Part shown: positions 13,020 through 26,679 of the stretch, piece after piece | Position numbering within the stretch: position 1 is the stretch's first letter | How the letters are laid out: every line of letters begins with the position of its first letter | Origin: Holacanthus passer | Lineage: Eukaryota; Chordata; Actinopteri; Pomacanthidae | DNA: 64,000 bases | Direction: 5' to 3' | Assembly (NCBI GenBank): GCA_025331565.1 | Contig: JAFREQ010000067.1 | Location: 1,574,810-1,638,809, forward strand | Made by a program: the position numbers and the translations under genes | Notes under the pieces: model-generated | Database searches by the model: none | Told to the model about the DNA's origin: nothing | Seen by the model: only the letters and a program-made list of their open reading frames with translations

Positions 13020-15975
13020 CCTTCACGCACTGCGAAATGATGGCTTTTTATCTTGCTTTGAACATCGCGATAAGATGCCAAGTAGCCAACTAAGTCATGA
13101 TTTCACTCAATTAAACCAACAAATTATTTAATTATTTATTTAGGCTGCAGGTTATTTTTGCAAGACTAACAAACACTTTCAGCTGATATGATCATAATTT
13201 CTTCATAATTATGCCCAAAAAACAGATTTGCATGTTCATGTTTTTCAAGTGGAGTAATCCCGTTACTGTAACGCGTTACCAGCCCCAGCACCGGTGCTCC
13301 TGGCCCGGGACACCGAGCCCCTTTTCATCTCGACTCCAGTGCACAAACATACAGCTTAATGCGACTAGTGTTTCCCCCTTTCATGGGGCTCTCCATGGCT
13401 ACCAAGTGCCGGGCTCAGAAATGCGCTCCCCATCAATGAAGGAAAGAAAAGAAAGAAAAAAGCCCTCCACAAGCAAAAGTAACGCGCAAACCAGACCGAC
13501 TTCTTGCACACATGCGGGTTAATGTGTGATAAATCCTGATGGACTCTGCAAAGTTGTGACTGACACTGAAGTGATACCAGATCTCCTTTGAAAAAAAAAT
13601 CTGTCGTTTTAGTGACATTGTCTCCTTCCTCCAAAACAGAGAAAAAAAAAAAAAAGCTCTTTGCAATCACAACCTGTGTCTGAGCTCTGCCCTCTTCTGC
13701 AGTTTTGCACCGACAAGCTGCTGCCTTGTAAACTTTAAACAAACTTTGCAGATCGATTTGTATTAAACGATTTCATATTGCGATCCCTCCTGAGGATTCA
13801 ACCGAGGGGTCTCTCTCTCTCTCTCTCGCTCCCTCTCCCTGCTTAAAATGTGATTGATTGCACTTTTCTCTGGTGGACATTCACCACAAAACAGCACAGC
13901 TTATCCATCTGCGCCCTTTTTTATATAAAAAAAGGCACAAAAATAACAAGGAGCTTTGGCGCAAAAGCAAACAGCGGAGCGCGTATTGATTTTTGCGCAT
14001 TCATGGGTGAAAAGGGGGGAAGTGGGCATGCATTTGCAATTCGGCTTTTAAATATAAGTTGCAGATGATGTGAGTGAATATTCGGCGCAGAAATGTGGTT
14101 TAAAGCAGCCAAGAGTCAACGAGGAAGCAGGCAGACACATTTGGAGCAATGCGCAAGAAGGCGATAAACTCACATTCCTCGTGCGTAAAAAATGAAATCC
14201 GCATAGGTGATCGGTGACTTACCTCGTGTCCAAGAAAAGGGAAATAGCTTCACATTGTTCACACGCAGCCTGCAAATGGTTATCTCCCTTTCCTACGACT
14301 CGGTGCTCCCTAAGATTTTCTTTCCTCTGCCTCAACTGAGCAGGAGCACTCCTCGGCTCCCGCTATTATTTTCACTAAAATATATGAAAATTTATGCAAA
14401 TGAAAATCAGCACTAACTGTTCGTCTCTTGTTATACTTGGGGATGATTTTTTTTTTCCTCTCCCCCCCTTTCTTTCTTTTTTTTTGCATGCAAAATAAAT
14501 GAACTCCCCCAGCAGGGAACTTGGGGACCTTTTTATAATAAGCAAATAAATAATAAACACATCATATATCAGAGAGGAGTTTTTTCTTTTTTGTGGGTGC
14601 ACGGTGGATTCTGGGAGAATCTCTGCAACACATTTTGACTCTTTTTACAAATGCATTATATAGTTTTTTTTTTTTTTTTATTTTGAGGGGTTATCATGTG
14701 CGTGAGCCCTCTTCTCTCTGCAAACCCTGGTGTCACGTTTCCTCTGGCCGCCTGAGACGCCCTTTTCAAGGCGTGCAGCGCGGATTGAACAGCAGTAATT
14801 TAGAGCGAAATCCTCACTGTATATTAATGAAAAGAGGGGCCCCATGCTTCTGGCCCCTAGCCTGCCTATTCAATGTAAACAAATCCACGAGGCTCCCTCG
14901 GTTTTGAGCCGGGTCCAAATTAAATCTGCTGGGATGCAAGAGGAAGAGGAGGAGGAGGAGGAGGAGGAGGAACTGGCAACCACTCCACTCGCCTTATATT
15001 TGCCCTTAAATCCCTTTTTTGCATTAAAATCTTTGCGCCATTTTTGATTGGAGCTTGTTTGGGGTTAACGCACGACATGCACTTCTAACCTTGCTGCAAA
15101 ATGGAGTTAATCCCTGAACATCACCTGCCACAGGCCGTGGTTTGGCGGCCAGGTGGACTCAACAGGCTGCACACCCTCAGCTCCTGCACCGGCTGCAGAG
15201 GGAGCTCGATATCTGGCGCTTACTGCCACCCATGGGTGCGTGCATTGGCGCACAAAGGCCCCATTCATGTGCAGGGTCATGCAGAGGGATGCTCATATCT
15301 ATTTTTTTTTTTTCCTTACCACCCTGCACGCACAGACTTCCCCCAAGGACTGCTCAATTTGCCCTTGTTTTGGTTGCCACTTTCTCTTTGCCTGTGCTTC
15401 ACTGAGGTTGCCTGTGCGCGGCGTTTCCGCATGGAAGCATCCCCGCAACCTTTGTGCGTTAACTCCTGAGGAGCCGAGGCTGCACTTTTTTTTATTTTTC
15501 ACCCAAATCATTGCATGCACACTTATTTTTACTCTTATATGCACAATGCAGATCATTTCAATACAGGTTAAAAGCAATGCATGAACCTTTTTATTGTCAT
15601 TTCTTTTCGTGCATTAAGTCTTCCAGAGGGAGTTGAAGCTCTGACAGTATGGCTGCCTTATTCTATTACACAACCAGGTCAGGCTGCACATAATTAGAGA
15701 TGTTATAGTGTCAATTACTCGTGCACGTTTTGCAGCCTTGCATTAGAATAACTCAAAAGCAGCTTGCATGCATTTTTTTATTTATTTTAATCTATTTGAG
15801 CTTTTGCATTTATGTTAGAATTAATATTCTAAAACAGGTGCATTTCTGCAGCTTTATCACGCTGCAGGTTTCAGAGGTCACAGTTTATCAGCCTGTTTTA
15901 TTTACCCCCTGTTTGTGTACTAATACCTCAGTACTATTTACTACCAAGTTGTGTCCCCTGTTTTGTTTGGACTGC
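13020..15975. other. pou3f3 5' flank, non-coding
   Basis: T/A-run-rich sequence with octamers at 13226-13233 and 14394-14401 and a GAG-triplet tract at 14938-14971. The ORFs present are low-complexity or unrecognised. Some of it may be proximal regulatory sequence of pou3f3. Confidence 0.45.
14938..14971. repeat. (GAG)n trinucleotide repeat
   Basis: GAGGAAGAGGAGGAGGAGG-type run in the pou3f3 5' flank. Confidence 0.9.
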
Positions 15976-15979
15976 AATT

Positions 15980-16340
15980 AAAAACCAGCCAATCGGAACA
16001 GCCGGAAGGAGGGCTCGTGCGCCCGGAGCAAGGCTGCCAATCACACCCCGGGTAACCAATCAACGGGCACGCACGGGGGTAAACATCCGTGCGTCGTCCG
16101 GGACGGAGGGAGGAGGGGGGCGGGACTACAGGGGCCTGTCAGGGAGAGAGAGAGATATAGAGAGAGAGGTGGAGAGAGAGAACAAGCGAATGAGAGGAGA
16201 GGCTCGCAGGCAGCGCCGTGCACTGTTCTGCCGGATTGTACTTCAACGGGAGTTTGCGGTTTGGCAGGTTTATATACATCAAAACAGAACAAAGAGATGG
16301 GCTCAGTGCTATAAAAGAAGAGAGAGAAAAGAATAAAGCG
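15980..16340 (+). promoter_or_regulatory. pou3f3 proximal promoter and 5' UTR start (candidate)
   Basis: Three CCAAT boxes lie at 15989-15993, 16037-16041 and 16056-16060 in a GC-rich stretch, followed by a GGGCGGGAC GC box near 16118 and a GA-rich tract at about 16141-16190. A TATAAAAG motif is at 16310-16317. The cluster sits 500-830 bases upstream of the ATG, as expected for a class III POU gene with a several-hundred-base 5' leader. The transcription start is not determined; it could be near the CCAAT cluster or about 30 bases after the TATA-like motif. Confidence 0.55.
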
Positions 16341-16822
16341 AGGGAGAAATCTCTGCGACTGAATTACAAAAGAAACTGAGGACACTCTGCTCATGTTTTT
16401 CTCATCCAGAGGGGACATAAACTGGGACTTTGTGCATTGTGGAGAATTTGCTTTTTTTTGTTTTCCTGCTGCAGAAAAAAGTTTGTTTGGGACGTGTTTT
16501 TTTGTTTTTTTCTCCTGTATATTTTAATTTTAATGTGCAGAATTTCTGCAAAACTTTCTGAGCGGACTGCACATGGTTTCAAAGGGCTTTTTGAAAACCT
16601 GGATTTTTATGCACAAGTAGCATAAATACATGCGGATTTTATTCAGTTTTCTGCACCAGCTTTTTTTTTTTTTTTTTTTCCATGGTTTTTGCCAAAAAAA
16701 AAAAACCCTACCCATACTTTTAAAGTTTGAATAATTCATGAGATACAATTTGCCTGCTCGAAAGAAGTGACTGTAAAAAGGGAGGGGGGTTATCCACAAA
16801 CATATTCATAAGGGTTGACGGA

Positions 16823-18094
16823 ATGGCCACCGCGGCTTCCAATCCTTATCTGCCCAGCAATAGCATCCTGTCGTCCGGCTCCATCGTGCACTCTGACTCG
16901 GGAGGTGGTGGCATGCAGCCGGGCAGCGCTGCGGTTACCTCCGGGTCCGGGGGCTACAGGGGGGACCCCTCAGTCAAGATGGTGCAGAGTGACTTTATGC
17001 AAGGCGCGATGGCAGCGAGCAACGGGGGACACATGCTGAGCCATGCCCACCAGTGGGTGACGTCCCTCCCGCACGCCGCGGCCGCCGCAGCCGCAGCCGC
17101 CGTGGCCGCGGCCGAAGCCGGCTCCCCGTGGTCGTCGAGCCCGGTGGGGATGACGGGCAGCCCGCAGCAGCAGGACGTGAAAAGCTCCGGCAGAGACGAC
17201 CTGCACACGGGCACCGCGCTGCACCACAGGCCCCCTCACTTAGCCCCCCACCAGACTCACGCCGGCGCTTGGGGGAGCACGACCGCGGCGCACATCAACT
17301 CCATCTCCGGGGGGCAGCAGCAGCAGCAGTCGCTCATCTACTCCCAGCCGGGCGGCTTCACCGTCAACGGCATGCTGAGCCCCGGCAGCCAGAGCCTGGT
17401 GCACCCGGGCTTGGTGAGGGGGGACACCCCGGAGCTGGACCACGGCAGCCACCATCACCACCACCACCACCAGCACGCGCACCACCAGCACCACGGCGGC
17501 GTGAACAGCCACGAGCCGCACTCGGACGACGACACGCCGACCTCGGACGACCTGGAGCAGTTCGCCAAGCAGTTCAAGCAGCGGCGGATCAAGCTGGGCT
17601 TCACGCAGGCGGACGTGGGCTTGGCCTTGGGCACCCTGTACGGCAACGTGTTCTCGCAGACCACCATCTGCAGGTTCGAGGCTCTGCAGCTCAGCTTCAA
17701 GAACATGTGCAAGCTCAAGCCTTTGTTGAACAAGTGGCTGGAGGAGGCCGACTCCAGCACCGGCAGCCCCACCAGCATCGACAAGATCGCGGCGCAGGGC
17801 AGGAAGCGAAAGAAGCGCACGTCCATCGAGGTGAGCGTCAAGGGGGCTTTGGAGAGCCACTTCCTCAAGTGTCCCAAGCCCTCGGCGCAGGAGATCAGCA
17901 CCCTGGCGGACAACTTGCAGCTGGAGAAGGAGGTGGTCAGAGTGTGGTTTTGCAATAGGAGACAGAAGGAAAAGCGGATGACGCCCCCAGGAGTGGCGCA
18001 GACGCCGGAGGATGTGTACTCTCAGGTCGGCAATGTGAGTGCAGAAACACCGCCCCCCTCCATGGACTGCAAAAGAATGTTCAGTGAAACATAG
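16823..18094 (+). CDS. pou3f3: POU class 3 homeobox transcription factor (Brn-1 type), single exon
   Basis: A 423-residue uninterrupted ORF encodes a nuclear POU-domain transcription factor that binds octamer-like DNA and acts in neural and kidney development (family knowledge). The N-terminus MATAASNPYLP and the block SVKMVQSDFMQGAMAASNGG mark the POU3F3 member of class III. An alanine run lies at about residues 83-98 and a histidine/glutamine-rich run at about 206-226. The POU-specific domain spans about 238-312 (core TSDDLEQFAKQFKQRRIKLG). A short linker leads to a basic GRKRKKRTSIE stretch and the homeodomain at about 327-386, with the diagnostic helix-3 RVWFCNRRQKEKR. There is no intron, as expected for class III POU genes. 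The protein is shorter than the mammalian one because most glycine/proline runs are absent. Which fish paralogue (a or b) cannot be decided here. The extreme C-terminus (after about residue 407) differs from the mammalian form. Confidence 0.97.
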   Translation: MATAASNPYLPSNSILSSGSIVHSDSGGGGMQPGSAAVTSGSGGYRGDPSVKMVQSDFMQGAMAASNGGHMLSHAHQWVTSLPHAAAAAAAAAVAAAEAGSPWSSSPVGMTGSPQQQDVKSSGRDDLHTGTALHHRPPHLAPHQTHAGAWGSTTAAHINSISGGQQQQQSLIYSQPGGFTVNGMLSPGSQSLVHPGLVRGDTPELDHGSHHHHHHHQHAHHQHHGGVNSHEPHSDDDTPTSDDLEQFAKQFKQRRIKLGFTQADVGLALGTLYGNVFSQTTICRFEALQLSFKNMCKLKPLLNKWLEEADSSTGSPTSIDKIAAQGRKRKKRTSIEVSVKGALESHFLKCPKPSAQEISTLADNLQLEKEVVRVWFCNRRQKEKRMTPPGVAQTPEDVYSQVGNVSAETPPPSMDCKRMFSET

Positions 18095-19510
18095 ACCAGA
18101 ATATTTTATATATTAAAACTGAGTAAAAAAAAAAAAACACTCCAGGATAGACTTTTTTTTTTGATACTGTGATTGTGAGGGAATATGAATGAGACTGCAA
18201 AAAAAATGTGTTATCTATTTTTCACCAGAAAAGAAAAAGAGAAAAAAAATCTTCCCATTCTTTTTTCTTTTTTTTTTTTTTCCTCCTCCCTCTTCCCCCC
18301 CAAAAAAACACAAACGCACCTTTTCCTCCTCCAGGCCCTAAAAAAATGTCTAAAAGGTTCCTTCTGCTTTTTTCTTTCAGGGGCATTTTTTAGTAGATTA
18401 CTTAAAAGATGCAAGTGAAGACCAGAGGGTGACAACCACAAGTTCATTCCACCAGGTAATTTTGGCGCATTAAAACACACCAAGAGGAAGTTTTTTTTTA
18501 AAAATCCATCCCAGAAAATATTCCCCTCATTATCCTGTGTTTGAGTGAAGAAACAAAGGAGCAGGCGTTTTTTTTTGTATATTTAGAAATGGGACTGAAC
18601 CTTCCTCCCTCCTCTTCCTCCTCTTCCTCCTCCTCACAATAACAGAGAGGAAAAAACTGCATCAATATGAACATCCACGAAGCTTCCATGTTGATTTTTA
18701 TTTGTTCCTGAGGTGGACTGCATGGTTTCATCCACACACACACACACACACACACAGAGACGGAGGATTATTTTCTTTGAGGCCCCTCAGATTGAAAACC
18801 AGGACCAGGACTTTGCCCCCCTCCCTCTCTCTCTCTCTCCTCTGCTTTTCCAGCCTGATCTCAAAGATCTTTTTTTTTTTTTTTTTTGGGATTTTTTAAT
18901 TATTATTATTATTTAATGGACTTTGACGCCGTGAGTGGATTTTTTTTCCTCCCTTTTTTTTCAACAAATAGAGCATAAGACATTTGAAAAAAAAAGACTT
19001 CAACTGCACTTATTTGAGGAAAAAAAAAAATCTGTTGCCAAGTGTGACTGAGTGGGTGCTGTGGATATACTATTAATGCTGCCCTTTCTAAGCAGTGTTC
19101 TTTGGTAGGTTTTAATAAACAAAACTCTGTAAAGCCGGCAATATAGATCACTAGATCAGATACTGATCTGAGTTATTTACTTTATATTTTTCATCAGAAT
19201 TACTTGTTTTAATATTTTATTCGGAATACATATGAATTATTCCAGACGGTAATTTATTTTTCCCCCTCCAGGAACTTGTGTAAGATGCTTTCTCTCTCTT
19301 TTTTTTTTTTTTTTTCTTATATTTTTCGCCCTTATTTGTTTTAATTTTGTATTCTGAAGGAGCACAAATCATCATAAGCTGACCGTTGTTAGGTAATAAG
19401 GGTATATTTTGATGTGATAATTTGATTGTAATTTAATTTCAAAGTAGTGGTTCCGTACGAGCTGATTGAGACACAATAAATTTGTTAGAATGAAATGCAA
19501 ACATGTTGTG
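18095..19510 (+). other. pou3f3 3' UTR (candidate extent)
   Basis: AT-rich, ORF-free sequence follows the stop codon. It has long T and A runs, a (CA)n tract at 18733-18756, and AATAAA signals at 19114-19119 and 19475-19480. The stretch 19110-19260 has no simple repeat and looks like the AT-rich conserved 3' UTR usual for this family (inference). The true end could be at either signal. Confidence 0.5.
18733..18756. repeat. (CA)n microsatellite in pou3f3 3' UTR
   Basis: About 12 units, probably transcribed. Confidence 0.9.
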
Positions 19511-21212
19511 TTCTGAAATTTATACTCTCATCTTATATTATGAGGTGTGTTTGTTTTTTTTCTTCTTCTTCTTTTCTGAATTAGCCTGTGTGCATTTGTT
19601 TGCATGGCAGCTGATGAAGAAAATGGTGGAGCAGATTGAGCTTAATAACAACCTTTGTTAGAATAATGCAAACACAAACTCAGAAACATGAAATGCAAAA
19701 GGGGGATTTTTTTATTTATATATAAAAAAAAGATATGTTGGTGCGTTAATTTTGCTTTCAAGGCTCCTAAGTCGTTGCACAGGCTTGAATAAACGTGCAC
19801 CAGTGTTGTTCTATCATCTCATATCTGTGTGTGAGCGCTGAAATGCAGCAGGTCAGCTCAGGCCTGCACAAAGCCTCGTCTGTTTGTTTACATCTGCTGC
19901 CTCTTGAGGCCTTGGGCAAAAAGCAGGAGCCTCATCTTCAGCCTGCAGGATGCAAAACTCGCATTTGGCGTCAGACTCGATGGCAGACAGATACAGTGTG
20001 TCCTGCATGTTATGTAATATTTACGTTACAGAGACCAACGTTATGATGCTGCTGCTGCTGCTGCACGAGCGCGCTGTCATCTGCAAAAATAACTCATCTG
20101 CACTCATTGACATTTTTTGTTGCCTGCTTGCAAAATCCAAACCGTGCATGCAGCTCCAAAAAGCCGGAGTCTCCAGGTGTGCTCGTTCCCAGGTAGAGGG
20201 CTGCACACCTGGCTGAGGCTGCAGCTCCAGGATGCGGGGCACTGGGTCACGCAGCTTATTGATTGTGAGCTCTGCAGTTCAGCGAGGATGAAACGGTGCG
20301 GAGCTGTTTGAGACGTCCGAGGCTGCAGATTCATATCAGAGTTGGTGGATATTTGCATGTGCAGGTGAAAAACTCCTAAACGGAACTTGCTTTGTGTTTT
20401 TGTATTATTTTATTTCCCATCATGCTCCTGAGTGATATGCAACGCTCTAACGTGCTCTGAGCAGTGTTATTTTTTTATTCCCACATCAGGACTATTTTTC
20501 GGCTCGGATGCAAAAGCCAAATGTGTCCCTGGCTTTCAAACTTTTATTTCCTTGAGTTGTCTTGTTCGCCTATTCAGCAAAACTCAACAAAACGTGTCCT
20601 CGCGCTGCAGGATTTGAATTTCGCGGATGATTTCCCATACTAGTTGCTTAGCAACTGAATTCAATGATATAGAGAAGTGGGCATCATTTTTCTTTGTCTC
20701 CATTAGTAAAAGTGGCAGCAGAGGCTCGCTGCTCTGTGCAGCCCCTCAAAACTTTTAGATTTTAATTTATTTACTGTTGAAGGCATCTTGCGAGCACGTG
20801 CGCTGTTTTACAATAAGGAGGCCATTTAGCAACGCTGCTCATTTAATTGCATTTAAACCTGGAATATTTGGCGCATGCTCACACAACAGAAAATAATGCA
20901 CTGGAAAAATAAAGCGTGCATGCAGGCCTGGCTCTGTGCACCTTTGCATTCGCTCATTATGCATGCAGCTCCTGTGCTCCTCTGCTATAAAAACCCAATG
21001 CAAAGTCACATGACGTGCAAAGATGAGCACAAGAGCAAACCTGTGCAGCTTGTGCACAAAATGTCGTGAGATTTTTTTTAACCAAAGGCGACATAAGAAA
21101 AAAAAAGAGTTTCAAATCTCATAATGGGTTTTGGTGCGCCTATTCTGCAACAGCTTTGCCTTTTTCATGGGTCTTCAGACACCATGTTGGCAGCAGCATG
21201 GGTGTGTGTAAA

Positions 21213-21236
21213 TGTGTGTGTGTGTGTGTGTGTGTG
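21213..21236. repeat. (TG)n microsatellite
   Basis: About 12 units, perfect. Confidence 0.9.
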
Positions 21237-22173
21237 CATTCAGGCCTCAGGAGCACTTTGCTATTGATTTTAAGGACCAACAGGCTCGACGCGCTGATTA
21301 AAGCTGCTCACACAGCTCTGCTCTTCAAAAAGCTTTCAGCAAAGATTTGTGTGCAAAAGCAAACTTTTAATGTCTGATTATTAATAATAATTCACGTGAG
21401 TGTTGACAACCAATCAATCAGCCAATCACAGGCATGTTGTGAGCATAGAAATAGAACATCTTAAAAAACACAATTTTATATTTAAAAAATGAGCAAATCC
21501 TAATAAAAATCTTTACACTTTCATATAAGATTAAAGGCTGCATTTGAACACAAGCTTCATATATTTGTAAATATGTTTTATTACAAGGCTCCAGCTTCAG
21601 CTCACTTTTTAATTACACACACAAGCTTTTAATTATACTTATTATATGTAGCTTAAATACAGGCTCCTAATAAGACGGAACATAAAGATTTAGCTCTATT
21701 ACAGACTCAGTTTTAAGGTGCATGTACACAGTGGGATGAAGGCAGAGACTCAGTGGTGTCAGGCTCATTGTAACCCGCTGAAACTGTGCACACACACAAC
21801 GGTTCCCCCCCTTCGTCTCATACTGTATTTACTCCACGTGTCGAGAGCATGAATATGGATCATTCTGAGCTCTCCTCCACAGGGAACCTTCCTCTTCCAC
21901 GTCCACATGGATTTATCTCTGCTGCAGAAGAGGAGGGAGAGAAGGAAAAAAAAAAAGATTCCTTGTGTCTGCTTGTGACTTTTGATCATTATTATTGCTC
22001 TTATTTTTACAGTAAGTGTGCTTCTTTGACTCCAACACAAATTGCGTTATTTTGTTTTATTCACTGCAAACATCTGAGGGATTCATTTAATTCTTGAAAA
22101 TATTTTTGTTTCCAAGTTATAGTTAATGCATATATACAAAAAATGGGCATTTATGAGTGTTTAGCTTGTGCAA

Positions 22174-22174
<1 letters not shown>

Positions 22175-22213
<39 letters not shown>
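22175..22213. repeat. (ATT)n trinucleotide repeat
   Basis: Thirteen perfect units. Confidence 0.95.
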
Positions 22214-25200
22214 GTGCAGCTGCAGGATTTTGCACGACTCTAAAAAAAAATAAAGGACAATATTTGCACAACAGGCCTCCATGTAAATATGGTTTATCAG
22301 GCGTTTCAGTGAAGAAGAAGAGGTTTCAAACGTGACGTGACTTTCGGGGGTTTCCTCTCTCCAAAGTGTGAAGGTCATGGTTTTGTGAGCAGGCAGGATG
22401 GTGAGGTAGAGGAGGGGTGACAGGAGGATGAAGGCAGGTACTTGAGCAGCTCATCCACGGTGGAGTCGCCTTTAATTCAACAACATGGCTGATTTCACTT
22501 ACACACATTGATCATTTTCTTCGTAGATATTTAAAGTAAAGTGAGAATAAACCTTTAAGCTTTAATGCAAAATTCACATTTATAATTATTATAATATTCT
22601 AGTTTTAAAAATTAGATTTTATTTTGACTTTTAGTTCCTTTAATTTGAAAAAAAATATTCTAATAGATGCGTTTTTGTAACACACACCTCTGTAAACTTA
22701 TTCTAATGTTCCTATAATAATTTAAAACTTTTTATCTTTAATTTCTCCTCTCACATTGAAACTATATTAAATGCATGTCTTAATTTCCTCATGCACTCTG
22801 CAGGATTTGGAGTTTATTCTCAGGCCTGGAGGAATGAACCCGGTCGTGTCTCTGCTGTAGGTCAGCCCACACACACACACACGGATTAAAAAAAATTAGA
22901 TCCCAGTAAATCAGATATTTAATGACCATGTTTGTCAGCAGTTTGTGTGTGGTTCACTTATTTTGCCTCAGTCGTGTTGAGGCACATTTCTTGTGTCTTT
23001 TTGCAGGAGAAGTTGCAGCAGTGAGAAACACTGAGACTCTGATGCTGCATTTTTATAATAAATGGATGTTTAGTTTTTGCAGGATTTTTTTTCCCCCTCA
23101 TTGATTAGTTGCACAAAACACTTTTATCTCTTTTTGTTTGTTGCACCCAAAAGAAACAGCTTTAAATAGCAGAGTCACTTTATTAAACCACTTTCATTAT
23201 ATTCACTAAAATCAAACTGATCAAATCAATAATTCCTTTAAATATTATCTCCACAATAAAACACTCCGTTGTAGTTCTCATATAATCCATATTCACTATA
23301 AACCCCCTCTGTCCTTCTTGATCAAATGCACAGGAGTGACTCTCCTCTCCAGCTTCCCTGACCTTACAGCGCCACCCAGTGGTCGTGTGAGCTGCCTCCT
23401 CAATGCTCCTGTCTTTATCTCCACTGGAATCAACAGCCTCCATCAAAGGTGATTCATGAAGGCAACATTGTGGATCATGAAGCTTTACGCATGTTTTTAT
23501 GTTTGTTAAATTCACAGGAAGTTTGTTTTTAAAATACTTGGTTGAAGATGTTTCATTCAAAGTTTATTTACTATCATTTAAAGCTGCTGTTACACTTTAG
23601 TTTGTTATTGTGTTAAACAGTGCAGATAATATTAGACAATGAGCTCCTTCTTCTCTACTTACAGTCAAGTGGATGAAGGTGTATTTTTTAAGTCTGAATG
23701 TAATAATACTTTTTAATATCAGTTTAACAATTTGAGTGAAAAGTTGCATCTGAAAAATTTCTCTCACGAATCTTCAAACTTTCTGATTATTCTCAGGTGA
23801 AAATATTTCAATATGTCCTTAAACTTTTGGACGCCATATATTTCTCTTGTTCAGGTCCAAACTACTGACCAGTGAAAACCCTGAATCTAAAAGTGTTGAC
23901 TTTCCATGAGCTACAAAAAACCATTTGTCAACTTTTCAATTTCACAAGATTTTAATTTTTAAATGGGTTTAAATTCACTTCATAATCAATTTATGTGAAA
24001 AATCCAAACTCACCAAATGTGAAATACATTTTTTTGGTGATGAAGTTTGTCCAACAGTCACACACGCTCTGTTATGTATGAAGATAATTTCCTTGCATTG
24101 TGTTCTGGCCTTTGACTCCGGAGGTCTGACGATATCTCTGATGGTTAACCTTTAGTTTTACATTCTTGATTTCTCATTTTAAAACCATAAACATCAACTT
24201 TACTGCAGAAAAAAAAACCCTGAACTTACTTTCTATTTTCGAAGCAATGCTGGAAAAAGCACACATGTGAAGGTCCTCGGGAAAGACGACATGCAAATGA
24301 TGTTGTGAGTTGAGGTCAAGCTGTGCCAAGTTGTCCTCGTTTATGTATTTATATAGAGCCGGACATTAGTTATTCTACATATTTATTGTAGCTGCAATGA
24401 AAATCTCGACATTTCTTAAGCTAAATCAACTATTTTTAAAAAGCTGAAAACAAAGCTCATGAAACTTTCTGGAGTTACAAGGTTTTCCTAGGACAACATG
24501 CTATAGGTCAATGATATGCAAGGGAAGCAGCAGAAGTTAAGCAGAAATGAGAAAAACTCTGATCCCATAAATATGTATTTGACACTGAAAGAACTTAAAT
24601 ATATGATTCATTCTTTTAAGTTTATGATTATGAATCATTGCAGCTCAGTTTAATATTAGATCAGCTCATTCAAATATGACCAAAGCATTTAAAACTAAAA
24701 TGCAGCTGCAGTAAAATATTTGATTTATCTGTCGTATCGGCCTTTTGTCAGTCCTTACTTATTTTAGTTACATTTGGAAAGAACAAGTTATTTTGACATT
24801 TTCAAGTTGGAACAACATCACAAAATTAAGTGAAACAATTAAATTTTAAGTAAACTTAACATGTAGATATAAAGTAAATGTAGCCTTTAACTCATAGTTA
24901 TTTTTTTAAAAGCAGGATCAGCTTTATTTTACAGTGTAATAAGTTAATAAGTCAGTCAATTTGATTTACTGAGGAAAGATTAGTTACAGGTTTGCTCATC
25001 TTATCTGATAAATAATATTAATGTGTGTTTGTTAACTGTCATTTTTGCTAAAACTCACAATTCTCATTTACACAATTTTTGAAGTCGTGTCACCACATTA
25101 ACTTGTTTCCTCTGTTGTGCAACTTTTTTTGCTTTGATGCAGTTTTTTCCGTCTAAAACTCGGCCTCAGCACGTTTCATCAGTCTCACGCAAACAGGATC

Positions 25201-26276
25201 TGGTTTCAGTCCGTCAATCCTCCGGGTTAAACACGTCCTCCACCTGCACTGATGATCCCCATGAAAGACGGCCGGCCCTGCTTTCAGGAAGCTAGTTAGT
25301 GATCTTTCACATCTCCCCCTGTCGGAGAGACGGCTTCAGTCGGTGCACATGTGTTTGGAGAGCATTGAAAAGCCATAATACCTTTGGAGGATTATTGCCA
25401 GCGAGGCTCCTTTGTCCTCCTTGACGGCAGCCATCATCTCTCCCATGGGTGATATTGGTATGAGGTAGCATCTTGTTTCAAGTCTTCATGCAATATTTCA
25501 GTTGTAGAAGAAGAAAATATATCATTCAGTTTGATAAAGTCTTTTAAGTTTTGATGCATTAATCTGAGCGTCATTTTTGCACGTTTGACAAAAGGTGCAA
25601 CATTTCCTCCATTAAAAAAAAAAAGTTGCTCTAAATGTAAATACTCCTCAGAAGAATCTTCCTCAGGCCCGAGCAGCTTGAGTGGCACATGTCCATAAAG
25701 TTATCTTTGAACAAATTGCCTTGTGAGGGTAAGTGCAGCCTGTGATGTAAATCTTCTCGGTCCCTACCCATAATCCCCCTCGACCCGCGTCTCGCTGCCG
25801 CTTCCAAAGCCTCGTGTCAAACAGCTGGTCAGCATTTCAAAGGACTCTGAACATTCGCGGGGGCTGACGCACACAGCCGCCGACGGGCCGCTGCCAACAG
25901 TCGCTGTTTATGTTGGCTCCGGGAACGATGGTACAGAGAGGGGGATTCAGAAGTTGCCAAGTCATGACTTGGTAACCTCGAAAAGTAGAGACGAAGAAGC
26001 GAAGTCGTGCCAGGACTTTCTGCTTATGAGCACAAACATCACATGGAGGATGACTTCTTTCTTAAACAGAGAGATTTGGAGGCAGATGTTTTCCGAGTTT
26101 TGCCTCTGACGTAATGCTCTTGAGGACATTTTTGGCACTTTGCTGTTGAGTTTGATTTCAGGACAGTCACATTTTTGAAATCGCCTAACTGAGAACAATA
26201 AGATCAGAATCTGTTTTGGCTTCCTGAGATGGCTGACAAATCCTTCCTAAGTCAAATTAAAGCATATGTGTGTGTG

Positions 26277-26280
<4 letters not shown>

Positions 26281-26315
<35 letters not shown>
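26281..26315. repeat. (GT)n microsatellite
   Basis: About 17 units, adjoining a CpG-richer stretch at 26320-26600 that has no recognised gene. Confidence 0.95.
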
Positions 26316-26319
<4 letters not shown>

Positions 26320-26679
26320 GTCCTAGACCAGCGAGCGTCCCGGGTGGTGACGGATCTCAGCAGCAGACGGATCGATGGTCGGGGACGGAGGCAGGGGTCG
26401 GTCGGTCCTCAGGGGTCCGACGGTGACATCTCCTGCTGCAGCTCGCCGGCCGGCCGCCAGCTCGGGTCAGCTATCCCAGCAGGCCGTTCTCTCTGGCAGC
26501 ACTTACCAAGGTGACAGCATGTCAGCGCAGCCCCGCAGCGCCGCTGAGGGCGGGAGGGCGAGGCGGAGGGGAGCGAGCAGGGAGCCCGATGCATCACCGG
26601 CTCTGATGGGTTTGTCAATACTGCTTAGATCCAGGGGGAGCCGGGCTCGCTGTGACACACACTGGGCCCCTCCAGAGAG

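Larger units (their letters stand above)
19511..26265. other. gene desert downstream of pou3f3
   Basis: AT-rich, no recognisable coding sequence. Octamers at 20351-20358 and 24291-24298, an (ATT)n tract at 22175-22213, a (TG)n tract at 21213-21236 and a CTCF-like core at 23368-23382 are the landmarks. Confidence 0.5.

Noticed and set aside
17240..17860. Minus-strand ORF of about 206 codons opposite pou3f3
   Set aside because: Antisense shadow of a biased, high-GC coding region (mostly L/V/A repeats); no independent features.
17053..17958. Long + strand ORF (about 300 codons) overlapping pou3f3 in another frame
   Set aside because: It is the GC-rich shadow of the POU CDS; the protein is low-complexity R/A/G/P and matches no family.
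23183..23560. 125-codon minus-strand ORF
   Set aside because: AT-rich, no recognisable domain and no splice or promoter context; the GCGCCACCCAGTGG part looks like a common short repeat/CTCF-like motif.
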